This document shows positions 35,690-43,288 of a stretch of 61,274 nucleotides of DNA, piece after piece; position 1 is the first letter of the stretch; each line of letters starts with the position of its first letter. The notes beneath the pieces were generated by a model that saw only the letters and a program-made list of their open reading frames with translations, had not been told where the DNA came from and did not search any database. This DNA is from an uncultured Butyrivibrio sp. (lineage in GTDB: Bacteria; Bacillota; Clostridia; Lachnospirales; Lachnospiraceae): positions 1 to 61,274 of the forward strand of contig CAMENP010000015.1 in NCBI GenBank assembly GCA_945928575.1, read 5' to 3'. The translations under genes were made by a program, and so were the position numbers.

Positions 35690-36529
35690 TTAGCGTATTT
35701 TTCTGTATTTCAATGGTGACACCCCATATGTTTCCTTAAAACTTCTGATAAAATAGCTTACATTCTGATATCCGCTCTGCATCGCTATCTCCGTAACCGG
35801 GATATCCGTGTCCTGTAGCAGCTGTTTTGCATGCTCCAGCCGCAAATAAGCAACATACTGCGACAGCGTAATATGGAAATGCTCTTTAAAATATCGCGAT
35901 ATATATTTTTCCGAAAGATGAAACCTTTCCCCAAATTCCTTTAAAGATATCTTTCCGGAAAAATTCTGTTGAATATATGAAAGCATTTCTTTTTCTACAG
36001 TATTTCTGCCGCTTATGTCATTTTCGATTATATATTCTTTGTTCCACATTTCAAGGATGAATTGAAGAAGAATTATTTTTGTCTTTATCTGGGCTGTGAT
36101 TTTCGATTCACTTTCATTTATTTCAATCAACTGCCCACACAGCTCTTTTGCCACATCCCCTATCCTGGGTTTTATCATCAGATGCCCGCTGCTTAATGGT
36201 TCGAGCAATTTATCATCCAGCGTATCATCTGTGCGAAAAGATATGTATTTTAACGGAAAAAGAAAAGTAAAATACTCCACATTACCGTTCTGCGTTCCCA
36301 TAAAATGCAGGCTGCCCGGTGACACAACAAACGCCTCACCTGATTTCCCGGTATAGCTCTCTCCTGATATGCTTACAGTCAAAAGACCGCTTTTCACATA
36401 TATAATTTCGAGTTCATCATGCCAATGTACCGGTATCTGAAAAGGTCTGCCGTTATTCCATATATGATACGTACTGAACGGATCATCCTTGGTACCATGT
36501 GGTTTATTTTCCTTTAAATCAAGATACAT
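35690..36529 (-). CDS. AraC family transcriptional regulator with cupin sensor
   Basis: A 279-aa regulator: an N-terminal cupin (about residues 25-110; IPVHWHDELEIIYVKSGLLTVSI and the GEAFVVSPGSLHFMG strand) and a C-terminal double helix-turn-helix (about 180-279; ISLKEFGERFHLSEKYISRYF and AMQSGYQNVSYFIRSFKETYGVSPLKYR). Such proteins usually sense a sugar or glycan fragment and activate neighbouring genes. GGAGG precedes the ATG, and it lies 14 bases after the MATE gene. Confidence 0.93.
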   Translation of the reverse strand: MYLDLKENKPHGTKDDPFSTYHIWNNGRPFQIPVHWHDELEIIYVKSGLLTVSISGESYTGKSGEAFVVSPGSLHFMGTQNGNVEYFTFLFPLKYISFRTDDTLDDKLLEPLSSGHLMIKPRIGDVAKELCGQLIEINESESKITAQIKTKIILLQFILEMWNKEYIIENDISGRNTVEKEMLSYIQQNFSGKISLKEFGERFHLSEKYISRYFKEHFHITLSQYVAYLRLEHAKQLLQDTDIPVTEIAMQSGYQNVSYFIRSFKETYGVSPLKYRKIR

Positions 36530-36543
36530 AATCCCTCCTGCAA

Positions 36544-37860
36544 CTATACAAGGCTCTTACTTTTCCATTTTCCGCTTTTCCATCTGAGCACCATTCCTAC
36601 AGCTCTCGCACACTCATCGGCTGCCATTGCAATATATGCTCCTATTGCCTGGAGCCCCATATTTATTCCCAGCAGATACGTTCCGCCGACTGCAAACAGA
36701 TACATAAATATTGCACCCATTACAACCGGGAAAAGTGCATCTCCGCTGGTCTTCAATGCCTGGCCGTACACAAGATTAGTCACCCTTCCGAATTCAAGGA
36801 ATATATCTACTACCAGAAGTTTTACCACAAGAGCTACCATCTGTGTATTATCTGTAAATATATGGACTATAAAACGTCCGGATAATGCAAATGTCACAGA
36901 AAAGCAGGTTGCTGTTATCAGTCCATAAAACACCGCTTTTCTTGTTCCCTTGTCACATTCTTCATATTCTCCGGCTCCGATTCTCCAGCCGGTCATAATA
37001 GCATTGGCCTGAGCAAGTGCGGCTCCTACACAGTATGAAAAATTGGCTATCTGTATGGTATAAGAACGTGCCGTAACATTCATTCCATCCGAATCCATCT
37101 GATTCATAAAACGCACAACAAGTGTCATTGCCACATTATAAAGTGCTGTTTCCAGTGCAGAAGGGAATCCTATCTTAACAATCTGCGCAAGAATTTTTCG
37201 CGTTGAAATACGTTCAGGATTCTTCTTCGCTTTTATAAGTACAGCTCCCATTACTGCTACAATGATAAGGTTCACAACCCTTGAAATAACCGTAGCAACG
37301 GCAACTCCCATTACGCCCCATTTAAAAACAAACAGGAATATCGAATTGAGTATTATATTGATGACATTTCCTGCAATCGTACCTATCAATGAATGTTTTG
37401 TATATCCAAACACCCTGAGATAGCTGGAGAAAATAGGAATAAGCGCATTTAAAAAGCATGCTCCTCCAACGATTTTAAGGTATGTTTCAGCCGGCGCAAG
37501 TAAAGCCGGAGCAATGCTTACTATTCTGAGTATTCCGCCGGAAAAAAAAGCAAGAATAACAGACATCACTATGCCTATCGAAGCATTAAATATAAGTCCC
37601 AGCTGTCTGGCCTGATATGCAATTCCCAGCCTTCCCGCTCCGATATTCTGTGACATAACCGCAACCATACCTGATGATATTACACCAAACATTATGATAA
37701 AAACACCTATGTATGTATTTGCCGTTCCCACTGCTCCAACAGCCTGGTCGCTTACAGACGATAACATAAGTGTATCGACCATGCCCGAAAGCATATATAA
37801 TAATGTTTCCAAACATATTGGCACAGATAACTGTGTCAGTGTCTTTTTCTCAACTGCCAT
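36544..37860 (-). CDS. MATE family efflux transporter (third)
   Basis: A 438-aa twelve-helix MATE protein beginning EKKTLTQLSVPICLETLLYMLSGMVDTLMLSS and with the matching second half IVKIGFPSALETALYNVAMTLVV. ATG at 37860 is preceded by AAGGAG at six bases. It heads a four-gene unit with an AraC regulator, a GH114-like protein and an acetyltransferase, so its cargo may be related to glycan sensing or modification; this is inference. Confidence 0.92.
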   Translation of the reverse strand: MAVEKKTLTQLSVPICLETLLYMLSGMVDTLMLSSVSDQAVGAVGTANTYIGVFIIMFGVISSGMVAVMSQNIGAGRLGIAYQARQLGLIFNASIGIVMSVILAFFSGGILRIVSIAPALLAPAETYLKIVGGACFLNALIPIFSSYLRVFGYTKHSLIGTIAGNVINIILNSIFLFVFKWGVMGVAVATVISRVVNLIIVAVMGAVLIKAKKNPERISTRKILAQIVKIGFPSALETALYNVAMTLVVRFMNQMDSDGMNVTARSYTIQIANFSYCVGAALAQANAIMTGWRIGAGEYEECDKGTRKAVFYGLITATCFSVTFALSGRFIVHIFTDNTQMVALVVKLLVVDIFLEFGRVTNLVYGQALKTSGDALFPVVMGAIFMYLFAVGGTYLLGINMGLQAIGAYIAMAADECARAVGMVLRWKSGKWKSKSLV

Positions 37861-38071
37861 ATTCTGCTCCTTAAATACTAATATAACATATACTGTCAAT
37901 AATACGCTATATTTTCACATATTTCTTGTAGAATATTATGCAGAAATTGCACTATTTCTACCTGTTTCCGTTATGTAATTGCCGATCCTATTAGGGAAAT
38001 TGTTCTGTTCGTCGTTTGTCCTCCGTAAAACCGGAAGTCGTTACATGTGTGTGACTCTCAACGGATATATC
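37861..38071. other. Intergenic stretch before the third MATE gene
   Basis: AT-rich 211-base gap between two minus-strand genes. It must hold the promoter of the MATE-araC-GH114-acetyltransferase unit. TTGACA (37894-37899, minus) is present but lacks a -10 at the right distance. I see no convincing terminator for the GNAT gene. Confidence 0.3.
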
Positions 38072-38527
38072 TTATAATGTTTTACGCATATAAATCACAT
38101 CATCCATAGGGTTATAATAATAGGCTTCACATTCCTCAAATCCGTGTTTTTGTACAAGGAGATGGCGGCTTTCAGAGGAACTATCGTATCCAACACGATT
38201 TCTTGGTAGCCCGCTTTTTTTGGCGTGGGCAAGTATTTCGTTTACAAGTGTATCCCCTAAGTGCATTCCTCTTGCTGTCTGGCGAACATACAACCGTTTC
38301 ATTTCGCAGCGCATATCAGAATGTCGATGATACGCTACCATACCCAGAACTTTTTCTCCATCTATGGCTACCAAAATTTCTCCCTCTGGGGCAGTATATT
38401 TATTAGACGGGTCTTTTAACTCATCTTCAATATTTTGGAAAGATAAATCCCGGCCCAAACGCTTTGAATATTCCCGAATGAGTTCTTTTACTTCCGACAG
38501 ATAATCTTTACCATCCACTATTTTCAT
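38072..38527 (-). CDS. GNAT family N-acetyltransferase
   Basis: A 151-aa GCN5-related acetyltransferase. The acetyl-CoA site is shown by CEMKRLYVRQTARGMHLGDTL (strand 4 and the R/Q-x-x-G-x-G/A pyrophosphate loop as RQTARGMHLG), preceded by ILVAIDGEKVLGMVAYH. Small-molecule or protein substrate unknown. AAAGGA precedes the ATG. Transcribed leftward, divergent from the 33-codon peptide gene, whose promoter lies about 45 bases from this start codon. Confidence 0.9.
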   Translation of the reverse strand: MKIVDGKDYLSEVKELIREYSKRLGRDLSFQNIEDELKDPSNKYTAPEGEILVAIDGEKVLGMVAYHRHSDMRCEMKRLYVRQTARGMHLGDTLVNEILAHAKKSGLPRNRVGYDSSSESRHLLVQKHGFEECEAYYYNPMDDVIYMRKTL

Positions 38528-38571
38528 TTCAATCGTTCCTTTACAACTTCTGATTTATTCTTATTGCAGCC

Positions 38572-38600
38572 TTGATTTTAGAACATATGTTTGGTATAAT
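38572..38600 (+). promoter_or_regulatory. Promoter of the 33-codon peptide gene
   Basis: TTGATT (38572-38577), exactly 17 bases, TATAAT (38595-38600). Start expected near 38607. The leader of about 100 bases begins with a CTACC/GGTAG hairpin (38611-38626), then a CAGAG/CTCTG hairpin around 38642-38659, then AGGAGG. Confidence 0.78.
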
Positions 38601-38706
38601 ATTTTTGGTACTACCCTATTCGGTAGGCGGTTAGCCTTCTCCAGAGAGTTATAGCTCTGTTTACATAGAAATCCTTTCAGGAAATCTTTTGAGGAGGTTT
38701 GTACTT

Positions 38707-38808
38707 ATGTTGACCATTAGTGACCTAATTGCAGTACTTGCACTGTGTGCGACTTTTTACAGTCTTGGTTACATGCATGGAAAACATGATTCCAAGACAT
38801 ACAAATAA
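38707..38808 (+). CDS. 33-aa hydrophobic peptide, candidate type I toxin
   Basis: ATG at 38707 preceded by GAGGAGGT. The peptide has an acidic start (LTISD), one hydrophobic helix at about residues 6-23 (LIAVLALCATFYSLGYMH) and a charged tail with His and Lys (GKHDSKTYK). Small one-helix peptides with a basic tail, in a gene with a structured leader and an opposing promoter at the 3' end, are the pattern of Fst/TxpA/Ldr-like type I toxins; the sequence is not a match I can name. Length is 33 aa and the gene is plus strand in a mostly minus-strand region. Toxicity is inference. It could also be a regulatory or sporulation membrane peptide. Confidence 0.7.
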   Translation: MLTISDLIAVLALCATFYSLGYMHGKHDSKTYK

Positions 38809-38845
38809 CCGCCCTGGTCTGGTAAACTTTGGCGGTTATTTTTGT
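38803..38845 (+). terminator. Terminator of the peptide gene, sharing the stop codon
   Basis: AAATAACCGCC (38803-38813, containing the TAA stop) pairs with GGCGGTTATTT (38831-38841), followed by TTGT. The 5' arm TAACCGCC (38806-38813) is also complementary to GGCGGTTA in the mRNA leader (38626-38633), so the leader can compete with the 3' arm. Confidence 0.85.
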
Positions 38846-38891
38846 AACTAACAATATATCAGGCTAACCGTCTATCGGTAGCGCCTTCTTT
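38804..38891 (-). ncRNA. Candidate antisense RNA to the peptide gene
   Basis: Predicted from the minus-strand promoter only. The RNA would begin in GGCGCTACCGATAGACGGTT, overlap the mRNA 3' end from about 38845, and cross the shared stem (38803-38841). Its 3' end is not defined: no T tract follows that stem on the minus strand, so it may extend farther. The 5' part carries CGGTTAGCCT, the same ten bases as the toxin mRNA leader (38628-38637), so both can pair with the TAACCG at the stop codon. Confidence 0.5.
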
Positions 38892-38897
38892 ATCATT

Positions 38898-38926
38898 ATA
38901 ATAGCATTTAACCGCATCTATGTCAA
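38898..38926 (-). promoter_or_regulatory. Antisense promoter facing the peptide gene
   Basis: On the minus strand, consensus TTGACA (38921-38926), exactly 17 bases, then TATTAT (38898-38903). Transcription would start near 38891 and run leftward into the terminator and coding region of the peptide gene. There is no minus-strand gene directly downstream for it to serve. Confidence 0.72.
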
Positions 38927-38966
38927 ACATGTATTCTGTTTTTCAATCATCCCTGCAAATCCAAAG

Positions 38967-39344
38967 TTATCTACATGTTCCGTCATCATTAAAATGTTTT
39001 TGCAAAGCTTTCTCTGTCGGATAAATTGATACAATCAAAATAATACATTGAATTGTTACAAGAATTCCACCTGCAACCCCAATCGTTTTTTCATCACTAT
39101 GATATAACGGAATATGCATCAGAGCAGATGGTATAATCATTAACCATCCTATTTTCCACCAAAGTTTCCCACAATAGTCGTGAGCAAATTTCCATGTATC
39201 CATATTTTTCATTGAACGAGTTGTTCTGTAACCCAACATACCATTTATATGTTTTGGACAATGTTTCCACATCATTCTTCCACAAACAACCATAACAATT
39301 GGAATTAATAAATCACATATTAACATAAACCACCAAAACCACAT
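38967..39344 (-). CDS. SdpI family membrane protein
   Basis: A 125-aa protein with four membrane segments, of the SdpI/YhfL group. SdpI in Bacillus is both the immunity protein and signal receptor for the SDP killing factor; other members are uncharacterised. The motif GMLGYRTTRSMKNMDTWKFAHDYCGKLWW is the family core (conserved YRTxRSMKNxDTWxFA). ATG at 39344 is chosen because GGAGGT lies seven bases upstream; a longer form adds ten residues. No terminator follows it, so read-through would be antisense to the 33-codon peptide gene 160 bases downstream. Confidence 0.88.
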   Translation of the reverse strand: MWFWWFMLICDLLIPIVMVVCGRMMWKHCPKHINGMLGYRTTRSMKNMDTWKFAHDYCGKLWWKIGWLMIIPSALMHIPLYHSDEKTIGVAGGILVTIQCIILIVSIYPTEKALQKHFNDDGTCR

Positions 39345-39425
39345 AGAATATACCTCCAAATCTTGATTGAACAAAATACATGAAACACAAACAGCAGCCG
39401 GTTTTCTTAATTCTTCAAATGTAAA

Positions 39426-40280
39426 TCAAACATCCATATTTTCGGCAATAAGACTGTATAATTCCGGTCTTCTGTTTCTAAGACCTCCTATTTCACGGTT
39501 CCTGTACTTGCGTAACATATCCACATCCAGTTCAGCCACAAACACGCCCTCTTTGTCTCCTGTTTCGCTCACAAGCATATCGCGGGGAGCGCCTGTCTCT
39601 GTATCATATATAACTCCGTCAAATAACGTTGAATGTCCATTACAACCGCGATATGATGCCGGATAATTACAGGTAGCAATCGCCACCATATTCTCATAAG
39701 TCCGGCCACGAAGCTGGGACAACCTGTTTATTTCCATCGTGCAGGCATTCGGAACAAGAATGAACTCCGCGCCTTTAAGCATCAGGATTCTGGCGGCTTC
39801 AGGAAATTCCCTGTCATAACAAATCATCGAACCGACTTTGATCATGCCCTCCTTGGTATCCAGCTCCTCAACATAAAAATTGTCTCCGGCATCAAGTACA
39901 CCTTCGTCATCATCCTCTCCAAAATCACAAATATGTACCTTTGAATAACGATATACCAGCTTTCCGTGTCTGTCAAACAGACAAACTGTGTTTCTGGGCT
40001 TTGGCTCATGTTTTTCTAATAATGTTACCGCTATCGCCATATCCAGTTCGGCGGCGAGCTCCGAAAAACGCTTTACATACTCACTTTCCAATGAAACAGA
40101 GTTTTGCTCCAGCCACTCTCCGTTATGAAGAAAAACATATCCGCTACTCCACATTTCGGGAAACAACGCTATATCCGCGCCCTCCGCCTTGGCTTTGCGG
40201 CACGCTTTTATTCCCTTTTCAATGTTGTCTTCTATGTTTGCACCGGGAATTAATTGCAAAAATGCTATCTTCAATTTCAT
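39426..40280 (-). CDS. Carbon-nitrogen hydrolase (nitrilase superfamily)
   Basis: A 284-aa cytosolic amidase-type enzyme with the full Glu-Lys-Cys triad: Glu in ALFPEMWSSGY, Lys in SKVHICDFGEDD, and nucleophile Cys in GSMICYDREFPEAARIL. Family substrates include N-carbamoylputrescine, omega-amides and deaminated glutathione; the substrate cannot be set from these motifs. ATG at 40280 follows GGAG at eight bases, giving the expected KIAFLQL first strand; an upstream in-frame start adds 22 residues unlike the family. Confidence 0.93.
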   Translation of the reverse strand: MKLKIAFLQLIPGANIEDNIEKGIKACRKAKAEGADIALFPEMWSSGYVFLHNGEWLEQNSVSLESEYVKRFSELAAELDMAIAVTLLEKHEPKPRNTVCLFDRHGKLVYRYSKVHICDFGEDDDEGVLDAGDNFYVEELDTKEGMIKVGSMICYDREFPEAARILMLKGAEFILVPNACTMEINRLSQLRGRTYENMVAIATCNYPASYRGCNGHSTLFDGVIYDTETGAPRDMLVSETGDKEGVFVAELDVDMLRKYRNREIGGLRNRRPELYSLIAENMDV

Positions 40281-40454
40281 ATATTCTACTCCATGCACAA
40301 GATTGGATGATATATCTAAACCAATTATTTTCTTTTTCAAATCCACAATCGTATTTCATCATTATTTTTTCAAACGTACCTTTACTAAACTATTTTATAT
40401 ATTTTTACGCCATCGCATGACCGCTATTACAGCCATACTTCCAATTTTCCGGAA

Positions 40455-41126
40455 TCACTTCATTATTCCACCGTGAAAATAACATTCGTATACCTTGACA
40501 TTCTCACAAAAAATTTCTTCATAATCTTGAAACCAGGAAAAATCTCCAACTACATTACACTTATAGGTATATTGTCCTGATTGATAATACTCCGGTCCTC
40601 TAAATGGCATTTTTTTATCGGCTTTGCGAAGAGCTTCCTTTAAAAAGTCGCCACTGAATTTCTGATTCAAAACACGTCCCATGTAGTTCATTGCATACTG
40701 TGATTTACCTTCATGCCATATAGCTTCTTCACCGGCAAACTGTTCCCCACCAACGTATGTATCATGATACACATAAGAACCATTGCTATATGAGAAATCA
40801 TGAGAATCCAATCGCGTTGAATCTGTCTCATTCATATGAGCAGCATATGTATTAGCATTTGCTTCTAAGCGAAATTCGATAAGTCTATTGATGTCCGTTC
40901 CACTATCATCGAAACAACTGACAGCACATTCTTGGTCTTTTACTAAATAATCGACTGTAACATTGAATAATTCACTGATTTTAATAAGGTTACTAATATC
41001 AGGATATACGTATCCGGACTCCCACTTCGCTACAGCCTGTCTGGATACATCCAGTTTTCCCGCCAGTTCCTCCTGGGTCAAACCTTTATTCTTACGAATT
41101 AATTGTAGTTTTTGTGAAAAAATCAT
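40455..41126 (-). CDS. XRE family transcriptional regulator with DUF5680-type C-terminus
   Basis: A 223-aa protein: an N-terminal Cro/C1 helix-turn-helix (residues 5-63; NKGLTQEELAGKLDVSRQAVAKWESGYVYPD) and a C-terminal domain (about 80-220) with aromatic-rich segments (YYQSGQYTYKCNVVGDFSWFQDYEEI) as in DUF5680 proteins. The C-terminal part is thought to bind a small molecule or protein, unproven. GGAGGT lies eight bases before the ATG. It stands alone; the next gene upstream is 186 bases away. Confidence 0.9.
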   Translation of the reverse strand: MIFSQKLQLIRKNKGLTQEELAGKLDVSRQAVAKWESGYVYPDISNLIKISELFNVTVDYLVKDQECAVSCFDDSGTDINRLIEFRLEANANTYAAHMNETDSTRLDSHDFSYSNGSYVYHDTYVGGEQFAGEEAIWHEGKSQYAMNYMGRVLNQKFSGDFLKEALRKADKKMPFRGPEYYQSGQYTYKCNVVGDFSWFQDYEEIFCENVKVYECYFHGGIMK

Positions 41127-41312
41127 TTCATATCACCTCCACAATCATCGTACTATATTTTGAGCATTTATTACATAAACCGTTAATTGCTATTTTGCTA
41201 CTATTATTATACATTACACTATGTGCATTTCTTCAATATTATATACAGTATATTTGTACCTATGTTCAACTTTTTGAAGCCATAATACAATAATATTGCA
41301 CGAATTTCATCT

Positions 41313-41792
41313 TCATTTATGGTATGGTTCTCCGTTTATTATCCTGTAACTTCTGTACACCTGTTCAAGCAGTATGACTCTCATAAGCTGGTGTGGAAAA
41401 GTCATGTCGGAAAAACTAAGCAGCATATCGCTTCGTTTTAATACACGCGGGTCAAGTCCGAGCGAGCCTCCGATTATAAAAGCAATATGACTTGTTCCGC
41501 CGATGCCCAGTTTATCTATCATTCCGGCCAGCTGCTCGGAATTTAATTTTTTACCTTCTATTGCAAGCGAAATTACATATTCGTCACCCTTAAGCGCACC
41601 GAGTATGCGCTCACCCTCTTTGGCCTTAATCTGGTCACACACAGTCTGCGAACAGCCCTCCGGGGTCTTTTCATCAGCCAGTTCAACAACAAAAGGCTTA
41701 CAGTATCTTGTAAGCCTTTTCATATATTCATCCACAGCCTGTGAATAGAATTTTTCTTTGATTTTACCAACACAAATAATTGAAATTTTCAT
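41313..41792 (-). CDS. rlmH: 23S rRNA (pseudouridine-1915-N3)-methyltransferase RlmH
   Basis: RlmH is a SPOUT methyltransferase acting on pseudouridine 1915 in helix 69 of 23S rRNA on assembled ribosomes. 159 aa, the exact family size. SAM-knot residues are in [17 protein letters not shown] and the C-terminal [28 protein letters not shown] is near universal. The start at 41792 overlaps the upstream GGDEF-EAL stop as ATGA; a GTG four codons upstream is the alternative. Pairing with a c-di-GMP protein is unusual. Confidence 0.95.
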   Translation of the reverse strand: MKISIICVGKIKEKFYSQAVDEYMKRLTRYCKPFVVELADEKTPEGCSQTVCDQIKAKEGERILGALKGDEYVISLAIEGKKLNSEQLAGMIDKLGIGGTSHIAFIIGGSLGLDPRVLKRSDMLLSFSDMTFPHQLMRVILLEQVYRSYRIINGEPYHK

Positions 41793-43228
41793 CGCAGCAG
41801 ACACGCATCTCCATCAAGTAATTTCTCGAACTCGTTCATCGGCATAGGTTTGGCGTAATAATAACCCTGCGCAATATCACAGCCGATATTGGTAAGGAAT
41901 TCAACCTGTTCCGCGGTCTCAACGCCTTCGCACACTATCTGTATACCGAGTCCGTGTGCCAGATTTACGATTGATTTAATAATATATCTGCTCTTGTCCG
42001 ACTCATCGTCAAGAAACTGCTTATCCAACTTAAGCTCGTTAATCGGAAGCAGATTAAGCATATTAAGTGAAGAATATCCACAACCGAAATCATCCATCGA
42101 TATATTATAACCAAGCTTTGACATTCGCCTGATCAGTTCTATCATATCATCCGTATTCTCCGTAAATGCACTCTCTGTCAGCTCAAATACGATATTATTT
42201 TTATTGATGCCGTATTTATCAAAAGTATTGATAAGCTTATTGATATAAACCGCATCATACACATGCATTCTTGACTGGTTTACCGAAATAGGCACGGTAT
42301 ATCTGCCCCACTCGCTGCGCTTTTTGATCATGGCACAGATACGCTCAAGCATATAGAAATCGACCTTATTGACGAATCCGTTCTGCTCGAAAAGCGGGAT
42401 AAAATCATTCGGTGCAATCATTCCGTCCTCCGGTGACATCCAGCGCACAAGCGCCTCGCCGCCGACGATATGTCCATCCCTGAAACTTACCTTAGGCTGG
42501 ATATATGGAACAAATTCATGATTGTTCAGCGCCTTGTTCATCTTATATGTAAGCTTCTGTTTTCTGGCAATATCATAGTTAATATTATTGTCCAGAATAG
42601 TTACCATCTTGGATATGGATTTCTTGGAAAGCTTACTTGCTATAGCCGCTTTGTCAATCATCATATTGACATCCTCACCGTAATCCTCGACGATATACAT
42701 ACCACAGTTGCAATTTATTTTAATAACTTCTTTAAGTTCCTCGATTTCAAATTCAATATCTTCCAGATATGTCTCAATAATATATTTCAGACTGTTTATA
42801 TCAAGAAAATTAATCATAAAAACAAATCTGTCCGCAAACATTCTTGTAAAAATGCCGTCCGGCAGAATAATATCATGAATCCTGTCTGCTACAGATTTAA
42901 GTATTTTATCACCCTGGTTACGTCCGTAATAATCATTGATCGCTTTAAAATTACTTATGTCTATTACACCGATAACGTAATTGACATCCTTATATTTAAG
43001 CATTATTTTGGCGTCTTCAATAAATTTGGCGAAATTACCGTAACCCGATACCGGATCGACGTTAATATGTTCGTTAATTAACTTCTGGGTATTCCTCTTT
43101 CCCATCCACAATGAATAGGCTGCAAGCACTAATATAAGTCCGACAAGGACTATGAGCAGATATACGTTGACCTGAATAGTGGCTGCATCTATCTCCATCT
43201 CAAGTAAAATCAATTGTGTAATCCTCAC
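41789..43228 (-). CDS. GGDEF-EAL protein with degenerate GGDEF (probable c-di-GMP phosphodiesterase)
   Basis: A 479-aa protein: one membrane helix (about residues 20-42), a GGDEF-fold domain (about 55-215) and an EAL domain (about 230-475). The GGDEF signature is replaced by FADRF at 131-135, so cyclase activity is not expected. The EAL domain keeps the catalytic set: EAL (258-260), Asn in SVNQSR, Glu in FELTES, DDFG (379-382), Lys in LDK (403) and EGVET (434-438), so it should hydrolyse c-di-GMP, perhaps with GTP regulating through the degenerate domain. Start uncertain: GTG at 43228, or TTG/ATG within the next ten codons. Followed by rlmH with ATGA coupling. Confidence 0.88.
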   Translation of the reverse strand: MRITQLILLEMEIDAATIQVNVYLLIVLVGLILVLAAYSLWMGKRNTQKLINEHINVDPVSGYGNFAKFIEDAKIMLKYKDVNYVIGVIDISNFKAINDYYGRNQGDKILKSVADRIHDIILPDGIFTRMFADRFVFMINFLDINSLKYIIETYLEDIEFEIEELKEVIKINCNCGMYIVEDYGEDVNMMIDKAAIASKLSKKSISKMVTILDNNINYDIARKQKLTYKMNKALNNHEFVPYIQPKVSFRDGHIVGGEALVRWMSPEDGMIAPNDFIPLFEQNGFVNKVDFYMLERICAMIKKRSEWGRYTVPISVNQSRMHVYDAVYINKLINTFDKYGINKNNIVFELTESAFTENTDDMIELIRRMSKLGYNISMDDFGCGYSSLNMLNLLPINELKLDKQFLDDESDKSRYIIKSIVNLAHGLGIQIVCEGVETAEQVEFLTNIGCDIAQGYYYAKPMPMNEFEKLLDGDACLLR

Positions 43229-43250
43229 TCAACCAATAATATAATTTATC

Positions 43251-43274
43251 CCGGCATGCCTTACGGCACGCCGG
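43251..43274 (-). terminator. Hairpin after the nfn genes
   Basis: CCGGC-A-TGCC (43251-43260) pairs with GGCA-C-GCCGG (43265-43274), nine pairs with one mismatch and a TTAC loop, 15 bases after the nfnB stop. The following minus-strand GATAAATTATATT is only moderately T-rich, so termination may be partial. Confidence 0.5.
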
Positions 43275-43288
43275 ATAATATGCGCTGA

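Noticed and set aside
37894-37899. TTGACA upstream of the third MATE gene as its -35 box
   Set aside because: No -10 element lies 16-18 bases downstream; probably chance in AT-rich DNA.
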